Notes under the pieces: model-generated | Database searches by the model: none | What the model was told of the DNA's origin: nothing | Seen by the model: the letters and a program-made list of their open reading frames with translations, nothing else | Position numbers and translations under genes: made by a program | From: Lethocerus indicus | Lineage: Eukaryota; Arthropoda; Insecta; Hemiptera; Belostomatidae | Assembly (NCBI GenBank): GCA_019843655.1 | Contig: JACDQD010000103.1 | Span: 8,680,001 to 8,744,000, forward strand | Direction of reading: 5' to 3' | Length of the DNA: 64,000 nt | Part shown: positions 1 to 14,800 of the stretch, piece by piece | How positions within the stretch are numbered: position 1 is the stretch's first letter | Layout: the number at the start of each line of letters is the position of its first letter

Positions 1-1188
1 GATATTTTTCACGTTCGAGTGAAATTCCAAAGTACCCAGCCGTCGTACGCTGGCCGTAAATTATCCGTTAGGGTCGAGACGTCATAAATCTGTTCTGAAG
101 CGTAGACTCGAAGCCAATACCTATTCTCAGCACCGTTCGGATTGCCAAACATTCGAGAGAGCCAAATCACAGGCATCGGTGAGCGTATCGCAGAAACAAA
201 AAAAAAATAAAATGAAATCTTAAATCATTCATTTGTAAACGACAAAAGATATATATGGGGGCCAACGATGAGAATATATATTTCACTAGAAAGTAAACGC
301 GTTTTTTTTTGCCGTTCAAGAGCCCTAAGATAAATTTAAATGTCTGGAAAACCACTGAAGGGGAATTGAAAGGACTGACCGACCTCGCTAATTCCTTCAA
401 ACATTATAAATGTACTTCAAAGAGGGAAGTGTCTTAAATAACATTATTTCTAGAATTGTCTGTAGTGAAATCCTCTTTACCGGAACAAGACGAAACAAAC
501 GCACTGTCAAGATTGATGGAATAATGTTTAATTCCAAGACGTTGTGCAATAATTGTATGGCGCGACGGAACTCTTATGACATATTCTAAGCTTATGAGCC
601 GGTAAATAAACAACAATTTGTTTGTCACATATAACGGGGAGAACAAACACAACGGGGATAAACCAATACGACTATTCCCAGTTCCCTTAAACACATAGAT
701 TGCGCTTTATGCTTTGACAGGGTCAACATTGGAGGTGGACGAAACGATTGGCAAATGGACCGGATGAATAGAATAGTTCTAGTTCCGGCGAGAGTTGTGA
801 TGCCGCGAATAGTTGGACAGCACCTCTGTACATGATGACGTCAAATAGGTCAATAGGTTGAATCATAAGTTTTAATTAGTACACTGAATTAGCTCAGATG
901 TTCCGGTGGGGCGGGGTAAATGCGTAGACCCGGCTTCAAAGACTTCAAGACAAACAGTACTAAAAATTAATGAAACCCCGCCGCATTATTCCCCAAAAAA
1001 TATTTGGAATACTAGAAATAAGTGATATATTACATATCATACAATTGTATGATCCTTATTTACATAGAACTTATTTGAGAAATTGGAAATTTGAATTCAA
1101 TGAAATAAGCCAACTCATAAATTAAACTTCTGGAATTTTCAAGGTCTTTTCGTTTTCAGTGAAACTGAATATGTATATGTATATATAC

Positions 1189-1192
<4 letters not shown>

Positions 1193-1240
<48 letters not shown>
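1193..1240. repeat. (AG)24 microsatellite
   Basis: This is an uninterrupted AG run of 48 bases after a short TATG-type tract. The six-frame reading Arg-Glu-Arg-Glu through it is an artefact of the repeat. Confidence 0.97.
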
Positions 1241-1242
<2 letters not shown>

Positions 1243-4200
1243 TATGCAGAGAGAACAAGTCCCCTTTGTTGGCCTCATTCTAAACAGGCCGTGGAAGGCT
1301 TCTCCCTTGCCAAAACATTAGGACAGGCGGTACGATTTTAGAATGGCACAGACAGTTAATTCCCTTCGCGTTTAAATTCCACCTTAGTTTCAAAATTTCA
1401 ATTAGCACAAAATCAAATTCGAGTATTCAAAGTTAAACAGGTAATATTTAACTTTCTGCTATGTTAAGAAGTTAAAGTTTTCTGACACCGAATCGGTTAA
1501 TAACCAAATCAATAGGGTTGTAGAGAACGGGTAAAATCAATTAAACTAATAAAAATGTTAAAAGGACAAAGTCGTCATAATTATTTCTGAACGATATTAT
1601 TAATGTAATTTGCCAGAGAACTTTGCAACGGATATCATTATACGGGAAGAAACGTCTGTTATAATTCACAAACGCCGTTCTTCCCGTCAGGACTATTGCA
1701 GATGTTTGCTAGTAACGCTCTACGAGAAACAGGTGTGAATTGATGCGATGCAAGTTTTCAGGTTCTATTTTCGAGCCCTGGCGACGCCCCTAGGTGCCAC
1801 TGCAGAATAATATGTATGCAGTTCATCTCAAACAATCCACTCATTAAAGATGGCACCGGAAACCCTTTGGTCCAATTCCAGCGTGCATTATGTTTATTCA
1901 TTTATCGAAACCACTGGGGGATACTATTTTTTTTTAAATTTCTTCAGTTGTTTCTATAATTCTTTCTCAATAATACACAATGAAATTAATAATTTCCGTT
2001 AAATTAATTAAAATTTCAATAGGTTTATGTTTTTCAATCTTCCAACCGTAAAAATGATTTTAAGGGATTAATTACTACCCGAAGGCTATAATTAATACAC
2101 GGCCAGAGCTACGTTGTCCCCACCGCCCGATATTGTAACGGCATACCCTCTAGCGGCCAAGAACAGCACTATAGCAAAAGATGCGATGTTTCACCATTCG
2201 TCTTGGCCAAAAGCGAGAACTAGTCCGTTGCTGATCCTACATTCGGGAAGGAGGGTAGACAAGAACAGGGGCTGTACGAAATTTCACAATAAAACAATAT
2301 ACGATTTAATATTAAAAACCAAATAAATGTCAAAGGTCTTCTGGAGTGTATATCTGATAGAGACCGTTTCTAAGAGAATGCATCCGCGATGGGGTTAAAT
2401 CGAAACCAGTCCAAGTGAGGACCAACAAAAATTTAATAAAATCGATAAAAAAAATAACTTCTACAGGTCTACTAGAATTTCAAACAGAGTTAACGCGAAT
2501 CAGAACGGTGTAAATTCGTAGGCCAAGTTCAAGCCCAGGTGGCCGGCCCATATATCATCCGGGCAGAGTTATTATAAAATCACAATCTCGTGTCGTTTGT
2601 ATGTAACGTGAGCGTCAGATTTTTGTTCTAGTGGGGGCGGTGGCGGTGCCATCATCCCCCCCGCGTTATTTCTGTAGGCCCCTAGCCGGAGAGCCGGCGA
2701 AAATTAGAGCTGTGAGTGGTGCGCCGGAGGTGCGCGCGGGGGTGGTGCCAGTCCCCGATAAGTTAGCGCCCGAACGGGATGTGGGTCACCGGTGATGGCG
2801 GACCGGCCCAGATATATATTGGCACAAATAGCCGGCCGACCACCACACACACGCACGCACACGCTTCACGCCCCCACCAATTCAGGGAAAACTCTTGCAA
2901 CTCGAATTTTTTTCTCGATATTACGACCTCCCGGTTTCCACATCTCCCAGCTTCCATAAACTGATATTAAACTAATTATCACTTCCAGTCGTATCCCATA
3001 ACTAGTCCAAATTTTGGGAAAATACATATTCCCCCCCCCACAAAAAATGAACCTTGGTGAAGCTTCAGTCTATATTGTAACTTGATCAAATCACTCAAAC
3101 ACTTTCGGCATGGCCACTACTATAAATCCGGAAGGAATCGAATACAAATTCTGATTGAACAATACTGTAGACCCTCAATTTTCTAATAACAAAAAGTTGT
3201 ATTAAATTTACAAATTCTCTCTGAAAAAAGCCTTCAGAAGGCTACCTAAAAAGTTCGATGACGAATTTAAACCGGGGTTCGAATATCACACTCGTGGAGT
3301 CATCATCGAGAAAAGGGATTAGCTGCCTAGAAATATATATCTCATTATATCGCCTGTACAGAGATTTTTAATTATGATAAATGGGCTGGCATAATCCCGC
3401 GAGGGAATTTTACTTTCACACAAATACGAGGGGGTTAATTAAACCGAAAACTACATTGGAGCTCGAGCCCGACATGTGAGGAATAGGGGCTTTAATGTAG
3501 CTCTGAATTGGCGCGAAAACCTAGGGCTTCTCTCTTTTCATCGCCTTCATTTAAACGGCGATGGCACGTGCTGATTATTAATACCAGATTAACCCCGATG
3601 TTTGCTTGCGCCCTATTAAAAAACATAATTAATTATCTGCTGCCCAAATCCGTGGCATAATCGGAGAATCAGTCGCTGTAGGCTCAAACAAAATGCGAAC
3701 ATATACGTACAAAGTTTATTTATGCTAAAATAAAATGCTCCCGGGGAGCGTATTAAATTCAAATCAAATATTCAACATGAAATAAGAGAGATTATCAGCC
3801 AGCTCTCGTATCACAGAAAAGACTTCGTCCTCAACGAAATGTCCTCACTCCACTCTGTAAATGAGGTCGCTGAAAAGCTATTTTCAGAATATCGTTTTCA
3901 ACCGAAAATATCCCCGAGGTGAAAGCTGGAGAATTCAGAATAAAGAAAGGAAAGAGCTGTGTACATTTATGTAAGATAATATGTGGATAAAACCTTAAAC
4001 CGCGGACATTTAAAAGAACCTTCGCAAACAACGGCCTGAAACATAATACAGGCTTGTTGGTGAGCGCATTACACGTGTTTCTGCCACCGAATATACAGAG
4101 ATATAATTGCGCTGGCGTATTTTGGCGCTGAGCACTCAGTGTGCTGGAGTCGGGCCGGAGGTAAACTCTTAATGGGGCGCATAAATTCGATTCCGAATAG

Positions 4201-6003
4201 GAACATTTTCAGGCGGCGGAAAGTGTGAAAACGTTTTCCCGCGAGAGCGCGGGCTGCCAACATCGTAACCACTATTTATAACAGCGCGTTGTCTAACGTG
4301 TGGGCGTTTCGGCCGCGGCTCAAACAGTGCAGTTTTAAATATGACCCGGCAAATGTTCCCAAATGGGGCTCGGAGACGGCGAAACAACTTTATATTTAGG
4401 TATACACTAATATCTGGCCTGTAAATTCTCTTTGGCCCAAGCACGCTGAAACGGGCTATTGTGGTAGCGCGTAGGGAATATTCGTTTCCTCTTAAATGAT
4501 ATGCACCGTTGGACCAATTAATGAGCGACTGTTTCCGCGACCGGAACATGAACCATCACCAACTGACTTCCGGTAGGATCGAGTTGTACTGTGGGAAGAA
4601 TCTCGGTTAACGGGGGTTCCTAGGAAGGATGATGGAACCGGTAATCAGATGATAATAGCGTCATATTTTATTCTAGCAGAATAATAGCAATTTGCATTAA
4701 TTTATTTTTTTCGAGTAAGTCCGTTCGCCCCCCGCCCCCCCAACAACAAATACTATAATAATGTAAATATTAGTACGGAAATAAAACGAGGTAAAGTTTT
4801 CAGATTAAGCTTATAATGGGTGTTGGGTTTAAGGGCCAGTATGGACAACATGGACAGAAATAAATTGAGAGAATTACATCTACGAATTTCCTGAATAGAA
4901 CCAATACGAGAGTTCAATTTTTGTTTGTATTAAAACGGGACGATTTGAGAAGCTAACTGGGGTGTGGAATCATTGCAGTAGGAGGAGGACGATGAATTCG
5001 AGGAACGCGGGCGTGGGGAGCAGGTATTTGGCGGTGAATTCCCGCCATACCCCGAACAGCGGCTCATCCATTCATTCCGGGCCCCTTTAAACATTCCTCC
5101 CATGTAAAGTTGTTTTTTATTTAACCCTCACAGGTGGTTGACAGACCCAAGCACAGAGGGCACTTTCTGAAAGGGTATTTATCAATGAATAGCTAGTTGA
5201 GTGGGACGCGTCCAAAAAAAAAAAGAATTGGAGATTTTAGTCTAATAAAGATCTTAGTTACTGTAAAATAATTGTTGTAATCCTCAAATACGTTATTTGT
5301 CGAATGACGTACTACTGAAGGTGGCGGGAAGCCGAAATTGGAGACAGAAGATAGTAAGAATGATGTTATTCCAGACCTTAGCAGATCTAATTGGCCCATA
5401 AAAAAGAAATACACTTACTCAGAAGATCGATATATAAATAGGAATTACGTGGACCGAACTCGGGGCTTTCCCCTTACTACGATGCTCCTAATAAAAACGC
5501 AAACCACTTTGCTCCCAGAACTGCAAGCAACTCAACTATAAAGGAAAGATCACGGGATCGATTCTTACAGTTGACACAATATCTGATGAGAAAATAGATC
5601 ACAATTTTAATAGATAATTCAAGCTGTTAAACTAACGCTAACAGAAAATGCATTCCGTACTTAAAACAATATTAAAAAAAACAATATATCTACAGCGGTT
5701 TTTGGGAACATATTGGAGTCGACAACGCTTAATTCCCCCCTCGTTTTCTCCTACACGAATTCAAACATTTGCTTTCGCGACGGTTGTAAATTATACGACC
5801 GGTGTATTTGTTTTAATTCACTTTTCATAAATACACTAACCAATCATACGCAGGGTGTACCCAGGGTTTAAGAAATACAGCAATGAAGGCGCTTTGTGAT
5901 ACTAAACCCAACCGACCGAATGGCTGTTCCACGAAGAGTATAAGAAATAGTTTGGGAAAACAATTGTTATAAAATCATAACATGTTTTATATATAAAGTT
6001 TTC

Positions 6004-6035
6004 ATATAAAATACTATCATAAAAGTATTTTATAT
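6004..6035. repeat. short perfect AT-rich inverted repeat
   Basis: The arms atataaaatact and agtattttatat (12 bases each) flank an 8-base spacer. Perfect, but low in complexity; probably a chance palindrome. Confidence 0.6.
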
Positions 6036-8722
6036 ATTTAGTGCGCCCCACAAACGTACTCTTTCTCTGCATTAAGTATTAATTTACATGTAATGGAAGT
6101 AGCACATATTCGTTTAGGAGAATATGCGTACGCCTGAACCATGCCGAAAGATTAAATTCGATATGGGCCAGGAGAGGAATTCTTTAAAGAAGAGCAATTA
6201 AAGCAATTTGTAATTAAAAACTTCGTTTAAAAACAACGTTCCAAGATCAAAGGTTCAGGTAGAGTAAGGTTAGAGAAACGCATTTCTACTTTCCAAATTC
6301 AGTTGAAAAAAGAAACTTGACGTTAGGAGCAAAATATTAGACGATTAAACGAGGTCCACTGTATTTCTCAGAAAGTACAATTTTCTCGGTGTCCATCACT
6401 GACTGTTTCGGTTCGTACACAAAGGCTCAACAGAGAGTTTCAGATTCGTTCTAGAGGTCTAATCAACGTAAATATTTTACAATGCAGAATAAATCAAAAA
6501 ATTCAATCAAACGCTTCGGTTTCTATAAATTATCACTTGTCACCTCCTGAATGGCGCAAAAATAAGGTAATAAACGCTCGTTTAAAAATAAATATCATGA
6601 AAAATATAATTAATTAAATTCTACGATAATAAAAATCAAACCAGGTAGTTAATCATTTATGTTAGAAATCATTAAAGAAATTTTCTTTTTTACATGAAAA
6701 GCTGGAAAATATTGCTAGTGCGGTATAAAATTATATTTTTAAGAGATTTAAATCGCCTCAGATAGTAAAGCTCCGGGGGCGTTTCAAAAGTTCATTCAGA
6801 AACGAAGTAAAGGTTAGGAATCATACAAGATTATTTCTGGACAAAAACTGTATTCCAAGAGATTTATAACCGAATATTGTAAAATTAAAATGCCGACAAT
6901 GAAAATACTGGTATTAAAAAAACGGCCCCCCAACTGAGCGGCATAATGAAACTCCCTGGAGGGAGCACAAGTTACTTCCTCTCCCCCTTCATCTCTTTCA
7001 ACCTTTTTATGCCCGAGAAACGACTAAAAAGTGGGTCACGGTTCCGCCGATGAGCGGAATAAGGAGAACTGGAGTTTGTATTTATTTGAAAAATATCGTC
7101 GCCGGCTTATAAAGGTGAATCAAACGCCAAATTGACTTTAATTAACTCGCATTTCCCGAAGACGACCTACTTTTTACACTTTTTTTTCTCCTGGCCCGAG
7201 ATTGTAAAAGCGCCCACGACGATTGCTTTAGCCTCCATTGTACAAACTTCATTAACGATCTGAAAAAAATGTATATTGCCGCGAAATAGTAGAAACTTTA
7301 TTTTGTCAATATTAAGGCGTAAGAAGCCTTGAGCCTACGTTCTGTGCCGGGGATAGAAGGATTGCTACAGAAAAAAGTAATTGGAACAGCCATTTCAGGT
7401 CCAAACACGAATATGAATAAATAACCATGTTTAAATATTTGTAATAAGCATAGAATGTTAAGATTAAATCTGTTCCCGTAACCTTTTTTCCGATACATTC
7501 TTCAATCTGTTTTTATTAAATATAAAAATACATTATTAGTGCCAATAAAGTTAAGATTTCAATAGTTCTAAAGTAGGACGGAGATACGACTTTTATGTTG
7601 GTATTATCCTACAATCACCAAATACGTTTGGTACAAGGACGCTCATACGCAACCTGATGGTTCTCCCGATCCTATCCCAGTTATATCGTCCTTAGAAATT
7701 TTAGGCCAATTTCAATCAACCCCATTCTACACTACGCTGTGTTTTTGAATGCTACTGAAGAAGGCCGACAATAGAAATCATTATACGGCCAAATACTGTT
7801 CGATAGGCGACCAAAGTTATGTAATCTGTTATGAAGTCCTAATGCAAAATTACAAGCGATTCATAATACCTCGACAGTTCTAAAAATTGAACGACGTAAT
7901 TGTTTTTCGAACGAAAATATAAAAACGCCGCCAGTACGCATGCCCAGAGTTAAAATTGGCTCGGACAAGGCGAAACGACGTCAGGGGCCCGGCGCTAGCC
8001 GCGAACCAGTCCACCAGTTGCTTCTACAACTATTGTGTCGCAAATAGCTCCTATTTCTTATCTTCCAGTAAGTGATTTTATCAGTGTTGTTTTTGTTGTT
8101 GTTTTCAGAAGAGCCGTGAAGTGATTTCGCCGGCAAGTGTGCGCGACAGTGCCCGGATCGAATTACAACCTGAAAAAATTCCGGCCGAAAGGAAATATTT
8201 TATTCCCTCAGCCTTCAAATGTTCTGCGCGGAGAAGGCGGAGGAGCCCTCGGGATGTCGCCATATAAGGGCGCCGGTCTACCATTTCATGGAGAAAGGGA
8301 TGAATTTACAAATGTATCGAATTAGCCCTGGCAAAGTGCCCGGAGCCGTTTTTCTGGGGGATAAATATCTGAATACGAGCAGTCCCCTTTTATTCGGCCG
8401 GCGATCAACTGTGGGATGATTGTTGGAACTCAACCGAGTTTCCGGTTAACACTCTAACGACAAACAAGAGTCTAAAATTAAGGAGTAGAACGACAGAATA
8501 GTTGATATACCAGAAAATTTAGGTTTAGGAAAAAATTGAATGCAGAATGGGACGGGAAAATAGAATTTTAATTAATTTAGAATATCCCTCTGCGAATATT
8601 GGGACTGAATTATTTTTCTGCGAGTCTCGAGTGTCGGCCGATAATTGGGGGGCGACTGAGAGGAGAATCGGCCGCTGCCAACCGGGATCGTATGGCACGG
8701 CCAAAAATGGACCCGGGCAGAC

Positions 8723-8790
8723 CACGTGACGTAATAATGTACAAACCGTATAAATATAACTCGAGGAGGCGGCTCTCCAATACCCTCACC
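8723..8790 (+). promoter_or_regulatory. candidate core promoter (overlapping E-box and CRE, then TATA box)
   Basis: CACGTG at 8723-8728 overlaps a CRE-like TGACGTAA at 8727-8734, and TATAAATA follows at 8749-8756. A start site would be expected near 8780, at the head of a pyrimidine-rich stretch that includes a short CT run. I see no convincing coding exon just downstream, so any transcript would be non-coding or begin with an untranslated exon. Motif evidence only. Confidence 0.25.
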
Positions 8791-8899
8791 ACCTCTCTCT
8801 CTCTCTCCAACTCCCCACCAATCTCAATTTCTTTCTCTGTCCGTCTCACGTTATACCCCGTGAGTGGGGGAAATTCTCCGAGTCCCAACCGAAGGTTTA

Positions 8900-11800
8900 C
8901 ACCGGAGGAATTCTAAACAACAAATAACTATGTCCTACTAATGCCCGAATGTACGAATGAACCGACTCATACTGAGAAACTATAACTGTATTTGGGCTAT
9001 AGGGATATTTTTAGGGAGGTTCAGAATATTGCCTCAGACGACAACATTCCGTTACAACTACTAGTGTCGCCGATGAAGTATCACTATTGGAGGGAGCAGA
9101 TATTACACTTGCTTAGGGGCTCATGACTGTTTGGAAAGAACAGAAGCTATAGTGTTCTTTTCAGTTAAACTCATTTAATATTTAAATATTTGAATCGGAG
9201 GGTATAGGCACTGTAATGAAGTAAAATATTTTATGAAAGTACAAATTACGAGGTTAAAAATAACTGCGCAATCTATACGATGTTCTGCCAAAACAATGTT
9301 ACAATATGAAGAGGACGTTTGTAAATTACAATTCATCAGGTTGTTGCGAAACAATACTCTCAGTGCAATCGAAGAATTTTCAAACTGAATTTAAAAATTA
9401 GTCTTCATTGGAATCCGGGTATATAACTATACAGTTTTATTATAATACAGAATGTTCTATAATAATATGCTGATTCTGCACGATGGCATCAGTCTTATTC
9501 TGAGCCGGTGCCACATTCCTCTCGCTCTAGAATCTATGTATTGCCCCTTTCTGAAGGCCCCGATTTACTTTGGAAGGGACAGTTGGTATTTCGAAAAAAA
9601 AGAGTTGTAGCGAGCCATTACAGACGGGACAGAAACGTGGGATCCTGAACGTTTAAAGGACAATAAATTGAATATAAACGTCAGAATCCTGTGTCACACT
9701 AGACGAATTGACAAATAAAGCATCCTGTCAGCACTGGTTTATCATACAATGCGAGATTGGAGACGAAAGTTGACACGAGTGATGGTTTAATCTGGATTAT
9801 TAAAATGTAGGTGCCGACCGGGAAGAACGTTGGCTAAATTTTAATTAAACACTAATTTGATTCCCTGATGATTTATGACCCCAGTACATAACGTATCAGG
9901 AGAGTTGAATATGTATTTTATCGAACAAGTACACATTTCCATTATTTTCTATAAATGTTTAATATACACTAGTATTATCACATACTACACATACGATGTA
10001 GTATATATTTTCCAATGTGAATAGAGCTTAAATAATAACTGAATTATTTTTAACGATGGCCACCCAACTGAAACTGGTGAAACGAAGACAGCGGCGAACT
10101 CTTACGATGGAATATAGAATTATATCTATTTCGCGCAAAAGAAGTGTATCTTTTCTTTAACTATAACAATCAACGAAATTATTATATTTGAAACTATTCT
10201 TTATTTATTTCAAAACTTTCCGGCTGAAGATTAAGTCATTGATAAAGACTACGAATTGTTCATGGTGCACTAAAAAAAGTTGAATATATGAAAAATTAAA
10301 ATAATATTGGATAATTTTAGAGAAAACAGTAATTGCTAAATTTGCATACTAAGAGTAGGATGCCCAATATTGGCGTTTGGGTGCTATGATAGTGATGGAA
10401 TTTAGTTAAAGCATATCTGATTACGATCAAGCTGGAAATATATTCATCAGGTAATACAAAATGTGTATAAAATACATCCAAATTGTATTTCTACCGCAAC
10501 ATTGTATGTGTAAATAAACGGCGAATTATTATCCATTTCACCATTCCAACTGCCAATTGAAGTAAAATAAAAGTTTCACGTAAGTGCAAATAAAAGTGAA
10601 GGATCCTCCTTAAAGCCGGCATTCCGGTGAGGCAAGTCTATTTTTAAGTGCATTCGGTCGAAAGGCATTTCGTTTATATGAGTTGTCTGCGAATCGGAGA
10701 TGTGTTATAGCTTCGGTATATAGGCCTCGGCATATGGAAGGGGCCCCCACCATCATCACCGCCGCCGCATTATATAGCGAACGTCCCCGGCGAAAATATA
10801 TAAATAGCATTGGCCAGAGCGCAGGGCAGGCTTAGTCCCCAACACGAAATCCCGCCACACGCTATTAGCAAAATAAATAGAAGAGCGGCCGCCTCTGTCA
10901 ATTAGGAGGAAGTAGACAACAATAAGAGTGTTTGAAATAAGAAATTTCCTTCTTATCCTGAAGGATCAGACGTGGGCATATCTCTACCAAAGCGGTCTCC
11001 ATAATGGACAGACTACTGAACCGGTTTCCGTACTGTGTACTGAAGTTATTCCAGCTAATAATTACAAATCAGTAATTAATCAGCAATAATAAAGGGCTTA
11101 AGGATATCTTCCGATCGCCCCTTCCGGCGTGAAGCGCCGCCGGAGGATCTCTGGAGCATACGCGATTGTTTAGATCATTATTACGGAAACTCATCAAGAG
11201 AACTAATAAATAGAGAACACTAACACAGATGATAAACAATGAGCGGTATAGTTTAGAACCAATGCGGCCGCAGGCAGAATAAAACGAGTAATGAAACCAG
11301 AATATTCCTTTATCCTAATTAAAATGAGACCGAATAACAAGAATGAACATTTTAATTAAAGATGATTGGCAATGCCCATTTCTATTTATATTTGGCAATA
11401 ACAAGACTAAAGATGGTACAGAAACTTGGAACAAACTGTTTAATGATAAATGCGAACCAAATGTTCGAAGCTCATTACTCTTCGTTAGCGAGCCAAGTCG
11501 TTCGGTTTACTGTACGATGGGGGCGAAACGAATTTTTATTTTTTTACCATCTATTTTCGCCAAGCCAGGTTTTGGTGGTGCCTATTCGAAACGGGTTTTG
11601 CCATAAACGGCGCAGAAAACGAAAACAACGTGAAAAATGAACTGACCAATCTTCTCGTATTCAAGACGACAAAATAACAGACCGTTTATCGAAATCGAGT
11701 GATACTACGAATGACATTCAGACCTGGTATCGGAAAAAAGTTGTCTTCTATTTGTTTAAAGAGGACAATATCTTTCTTATATCTCCGATTGGCTACCAAT

Positions 11801-14800
11801 CGATCTTTGACCTAGGTACCTAGGTTTCAAATGTCCAATTTTTTTTTTACGAATGACACTCCTTTCAGGAGTGCAATGCATTTGCGATGCAAACATTGTA
11901 ATTCGTACGTAGTTGATACGAGAGAGCGAAACCTCCATTGGAAAACTACCAAATAAATTCGGTATCTCATTTTGGCCCCGCTCGGATTTGGAAATGATTC
12001 AGTGCGGCCGTACGCGAACGTTACATAAACCGAAAATTATTTTGGACCGCGAATAGCGCAGAAACTAAGCCAAATACTTGGTCAGTTACACACTTGTTAT
12101 ATGAAAACAAGTTAAGAGAAACTCTTAAAACAAATTGTTAAACAATAAAATATCACAAATGTATAAATATCCTCATTTTACTGACCGTTACACCCAATAC
12201 AGGGTTCCACTTTTTCTTTTCTCAATACTAAAATGGGATTTGGTGAAACACTCGCCAGCATTTTCAGCGAAGAGAAATATTTAAATTTAAATTACGAAAA
12301 CAATCACCCATTTGCGCAACCTGATATCCAGAAATGGCTATAGCATAAGAGGGAATCTGTTTGAGGACAGTAATATCTTAATAAAGGCGATAATTATATT
12401 ATCAACAAAGCAAGATTGATATAAAATTGTTAAAGAGTGGATTGCAACATTACGAGATGCACAAGATTAAATTATTTCGATCTAAAATAGTTGTAAAATG
12501 TAATACATGGGTTATTTTTAATTAATTCGTTTCATAATAAGTAAAAACGGAGGAAATTAGCATTTAATGTGCCTAATGCGAATGAAAAGAAGCTTTTGAA
12601 CGGCGTTGTGAAAGATCAAATAGTGCCAATACGTTGAATGTTTGGCAAGTGTACTGAATAGCATAGCTCTAATTCCAATCGGGGACGGCGTCCAACATAT
12701 CGTTCAATGGCACATAACAGCGTTGATCTCGTAATAAATCCAACAGGTACTCTTTCATACTCACAACTTCACAATAAGACCCCTCCCCTATGTTCGATAC
12801 TAATAGCCATAAAGTAATTAAATTAATCGGGATATATCAACGGCAAGTGTGGTTAGGATACTCAAATATAAATGTCTAGTATATCTTCTTAGCCATCGGA
12901 TTCTTTGTTCATTATGCGCGACCGACCATAAATATTCCGGTGAAATGTCAGGAGCGCCGTTTAAGGAGTTAATGCTTCGTAATCTCGGCAGAGCGCTGAT
13001 AAATATTCACTGGAAATTATAAAATCCGGTTGGAAATGTCCAGTTTCAGTACAATTTCCGGCCGTCCCTGTCGTAAAATCTCTCCGTTTATTTTTCAACT
13101 GGTGAGAGACATTTCTGAACCATCAATCTCTAAAGGTGAAAGGTCGCAGACGGGGGACGCATAAATACAATGTTCTGCATGCGTCCTTGGTGTGCCGCCT
13201 CGCTAACACATTTGGACCAGTGCAAAACACGAGATTTAAACAATGTACGTTGATATTTATCTAAAATTAAATATTTCTAGAGCTACAAATATTAAAAGAA
13301 TAATATGCATTTGACAAGTAATCTGTCATTCGCATGGATGTTAACACAGAAGCTGGAAATGTCGAGTGATCAGTAAATCATATTGAATTGCATTACAATT
13401 TTCAATTCTTTAACCAAGACTTGATCGCCATGGCAATTCCCTAATAATATCGAACACTGTCTATTAATAGTTAGAATATATTGGAACTGACAAACTATCC
13501 AGCAACAACATCCAGCAAAATATAATGAAACTAAGTAAAAAAATAAGTAAACTCATCTCAAAAGTTTTACTACATTATGAGAATGTTATATAAATAAAGT
13601 AATGTTACAGCCGAAAATAAGAATGTAAAAAGTCAAACTCATAGGTCACTCCTATGAAATCCAATATTACAAAAGGGAATTGTAAAAGAGATAAAATTGA
13701 AAAAATAATTAGAATATCTGGTATTATAGGCAAAGAAGCTAAATGTTTAAGTGTTACTAAAGTGTAAGACATAATTGTCACATAACAGATGTGTTATACA
13801 TAATTAAGATATCAATAATTACACCAACAAAAAAACGAAAATAGCGCCTTACAGTAAGGCGGGCGGCTATTCAGCTAGGCAGCTGTGTTTGACGGGTCTA
13901 GTCTATACGCCCGGCGTTCTCAGTTTACTGAATGCCCCAATTGAAATATTGAGTCAAAACCCGTTCTTTTTTTCACTTATTTCTCTCAGTTATAAACCGT
14001 AAATAATTTAGCACATAATTTAAATACATATAAGTTACAACTTTCTTTTAAGATAAATACTATTTATAAGGATAATGCTAGCTAGAAAAGTATATTACAT
14101 GAAATTTCTATCAATAACGTTCTTTGTTAAGATATGTTTAACAAATCTCTGTGTGTGTAGGTATAGAACAAATATGAAACATGTTATGTTCATTTGGCAA
14201 TATTTCAGAATTTTTAACACATAACTTAAATATGTGAAAATATAGCAGTTATTTACATTCAAGCTACCTTCTAAATGTAAATGTATAACCTTTTAAAATA
14301 GCAATTTTATAATAATAACGGTTTTTTATTTCTACATGGATATTACTATTTTTACTATGGCAGTTATCAGTTTCAGAATTAATTAAAAAAACGGGGTAGA
14401 AAGGCAAGCATTCATAATTATCAATCTATAAATTACAGACAAATGTATTCACCCTTGATCTCAAACCACTTACTGAATCCAACATATACTTTACTCAGTA
14501 AATACTACTTACATTCATTACAAATATTAATCTTTTACCATAAGGTATTGTTCATGACCTTGTTAAATTTTGCTCCTCCTTTCATTTCCAAACTAATAAC
14601 GAAAGCAATATACGCAATAAATAGCTACTTTTCACCGAACTCACGGGAAAGAAAAAATTAATCCTTATTCTAAGTATGATTTAGAGAAGTGTATCAGACT
14701 AGTTCTACCCTTTGAGTAAAATGTCGAAGTTCATCCTAATAAGGGTTTTGAAGCGGTAAAACATGTTAAAGGAGCAAAGCGCGTATTTAAAGCCAGACAT

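Larger units (their letters stand above)
1..8700. other. no gene recognised
   Basis: Mixed AT-rich and CpG-containing sequence. Short open frames here (up to about 126 codons, 4169-4549 minus) show no recognisable motif and fit chance. A (GA) microsatellite is at 1193-1240 and a short AT-rich hairpin at 6004-6035. It may be part of the long Lmpt intron. Confidence 0.4.

Noticed and set aside
1159..1341. 60-codon frame with an Arg-Glu repeat
   Set aside because: It is the translation of the (AG)24 microsatellite.
3265..3300. ggggttcgaat resembling a tRNA T-loop
   Set aside because: The stem does not pair, and no cloverleaf fits.
8599..8916. Overlapping frames of about 90-105 codons on both strands
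   Set aside because: They cross the TATA region and a CT run, show no domain, and look like a stop-poor CpG patch.
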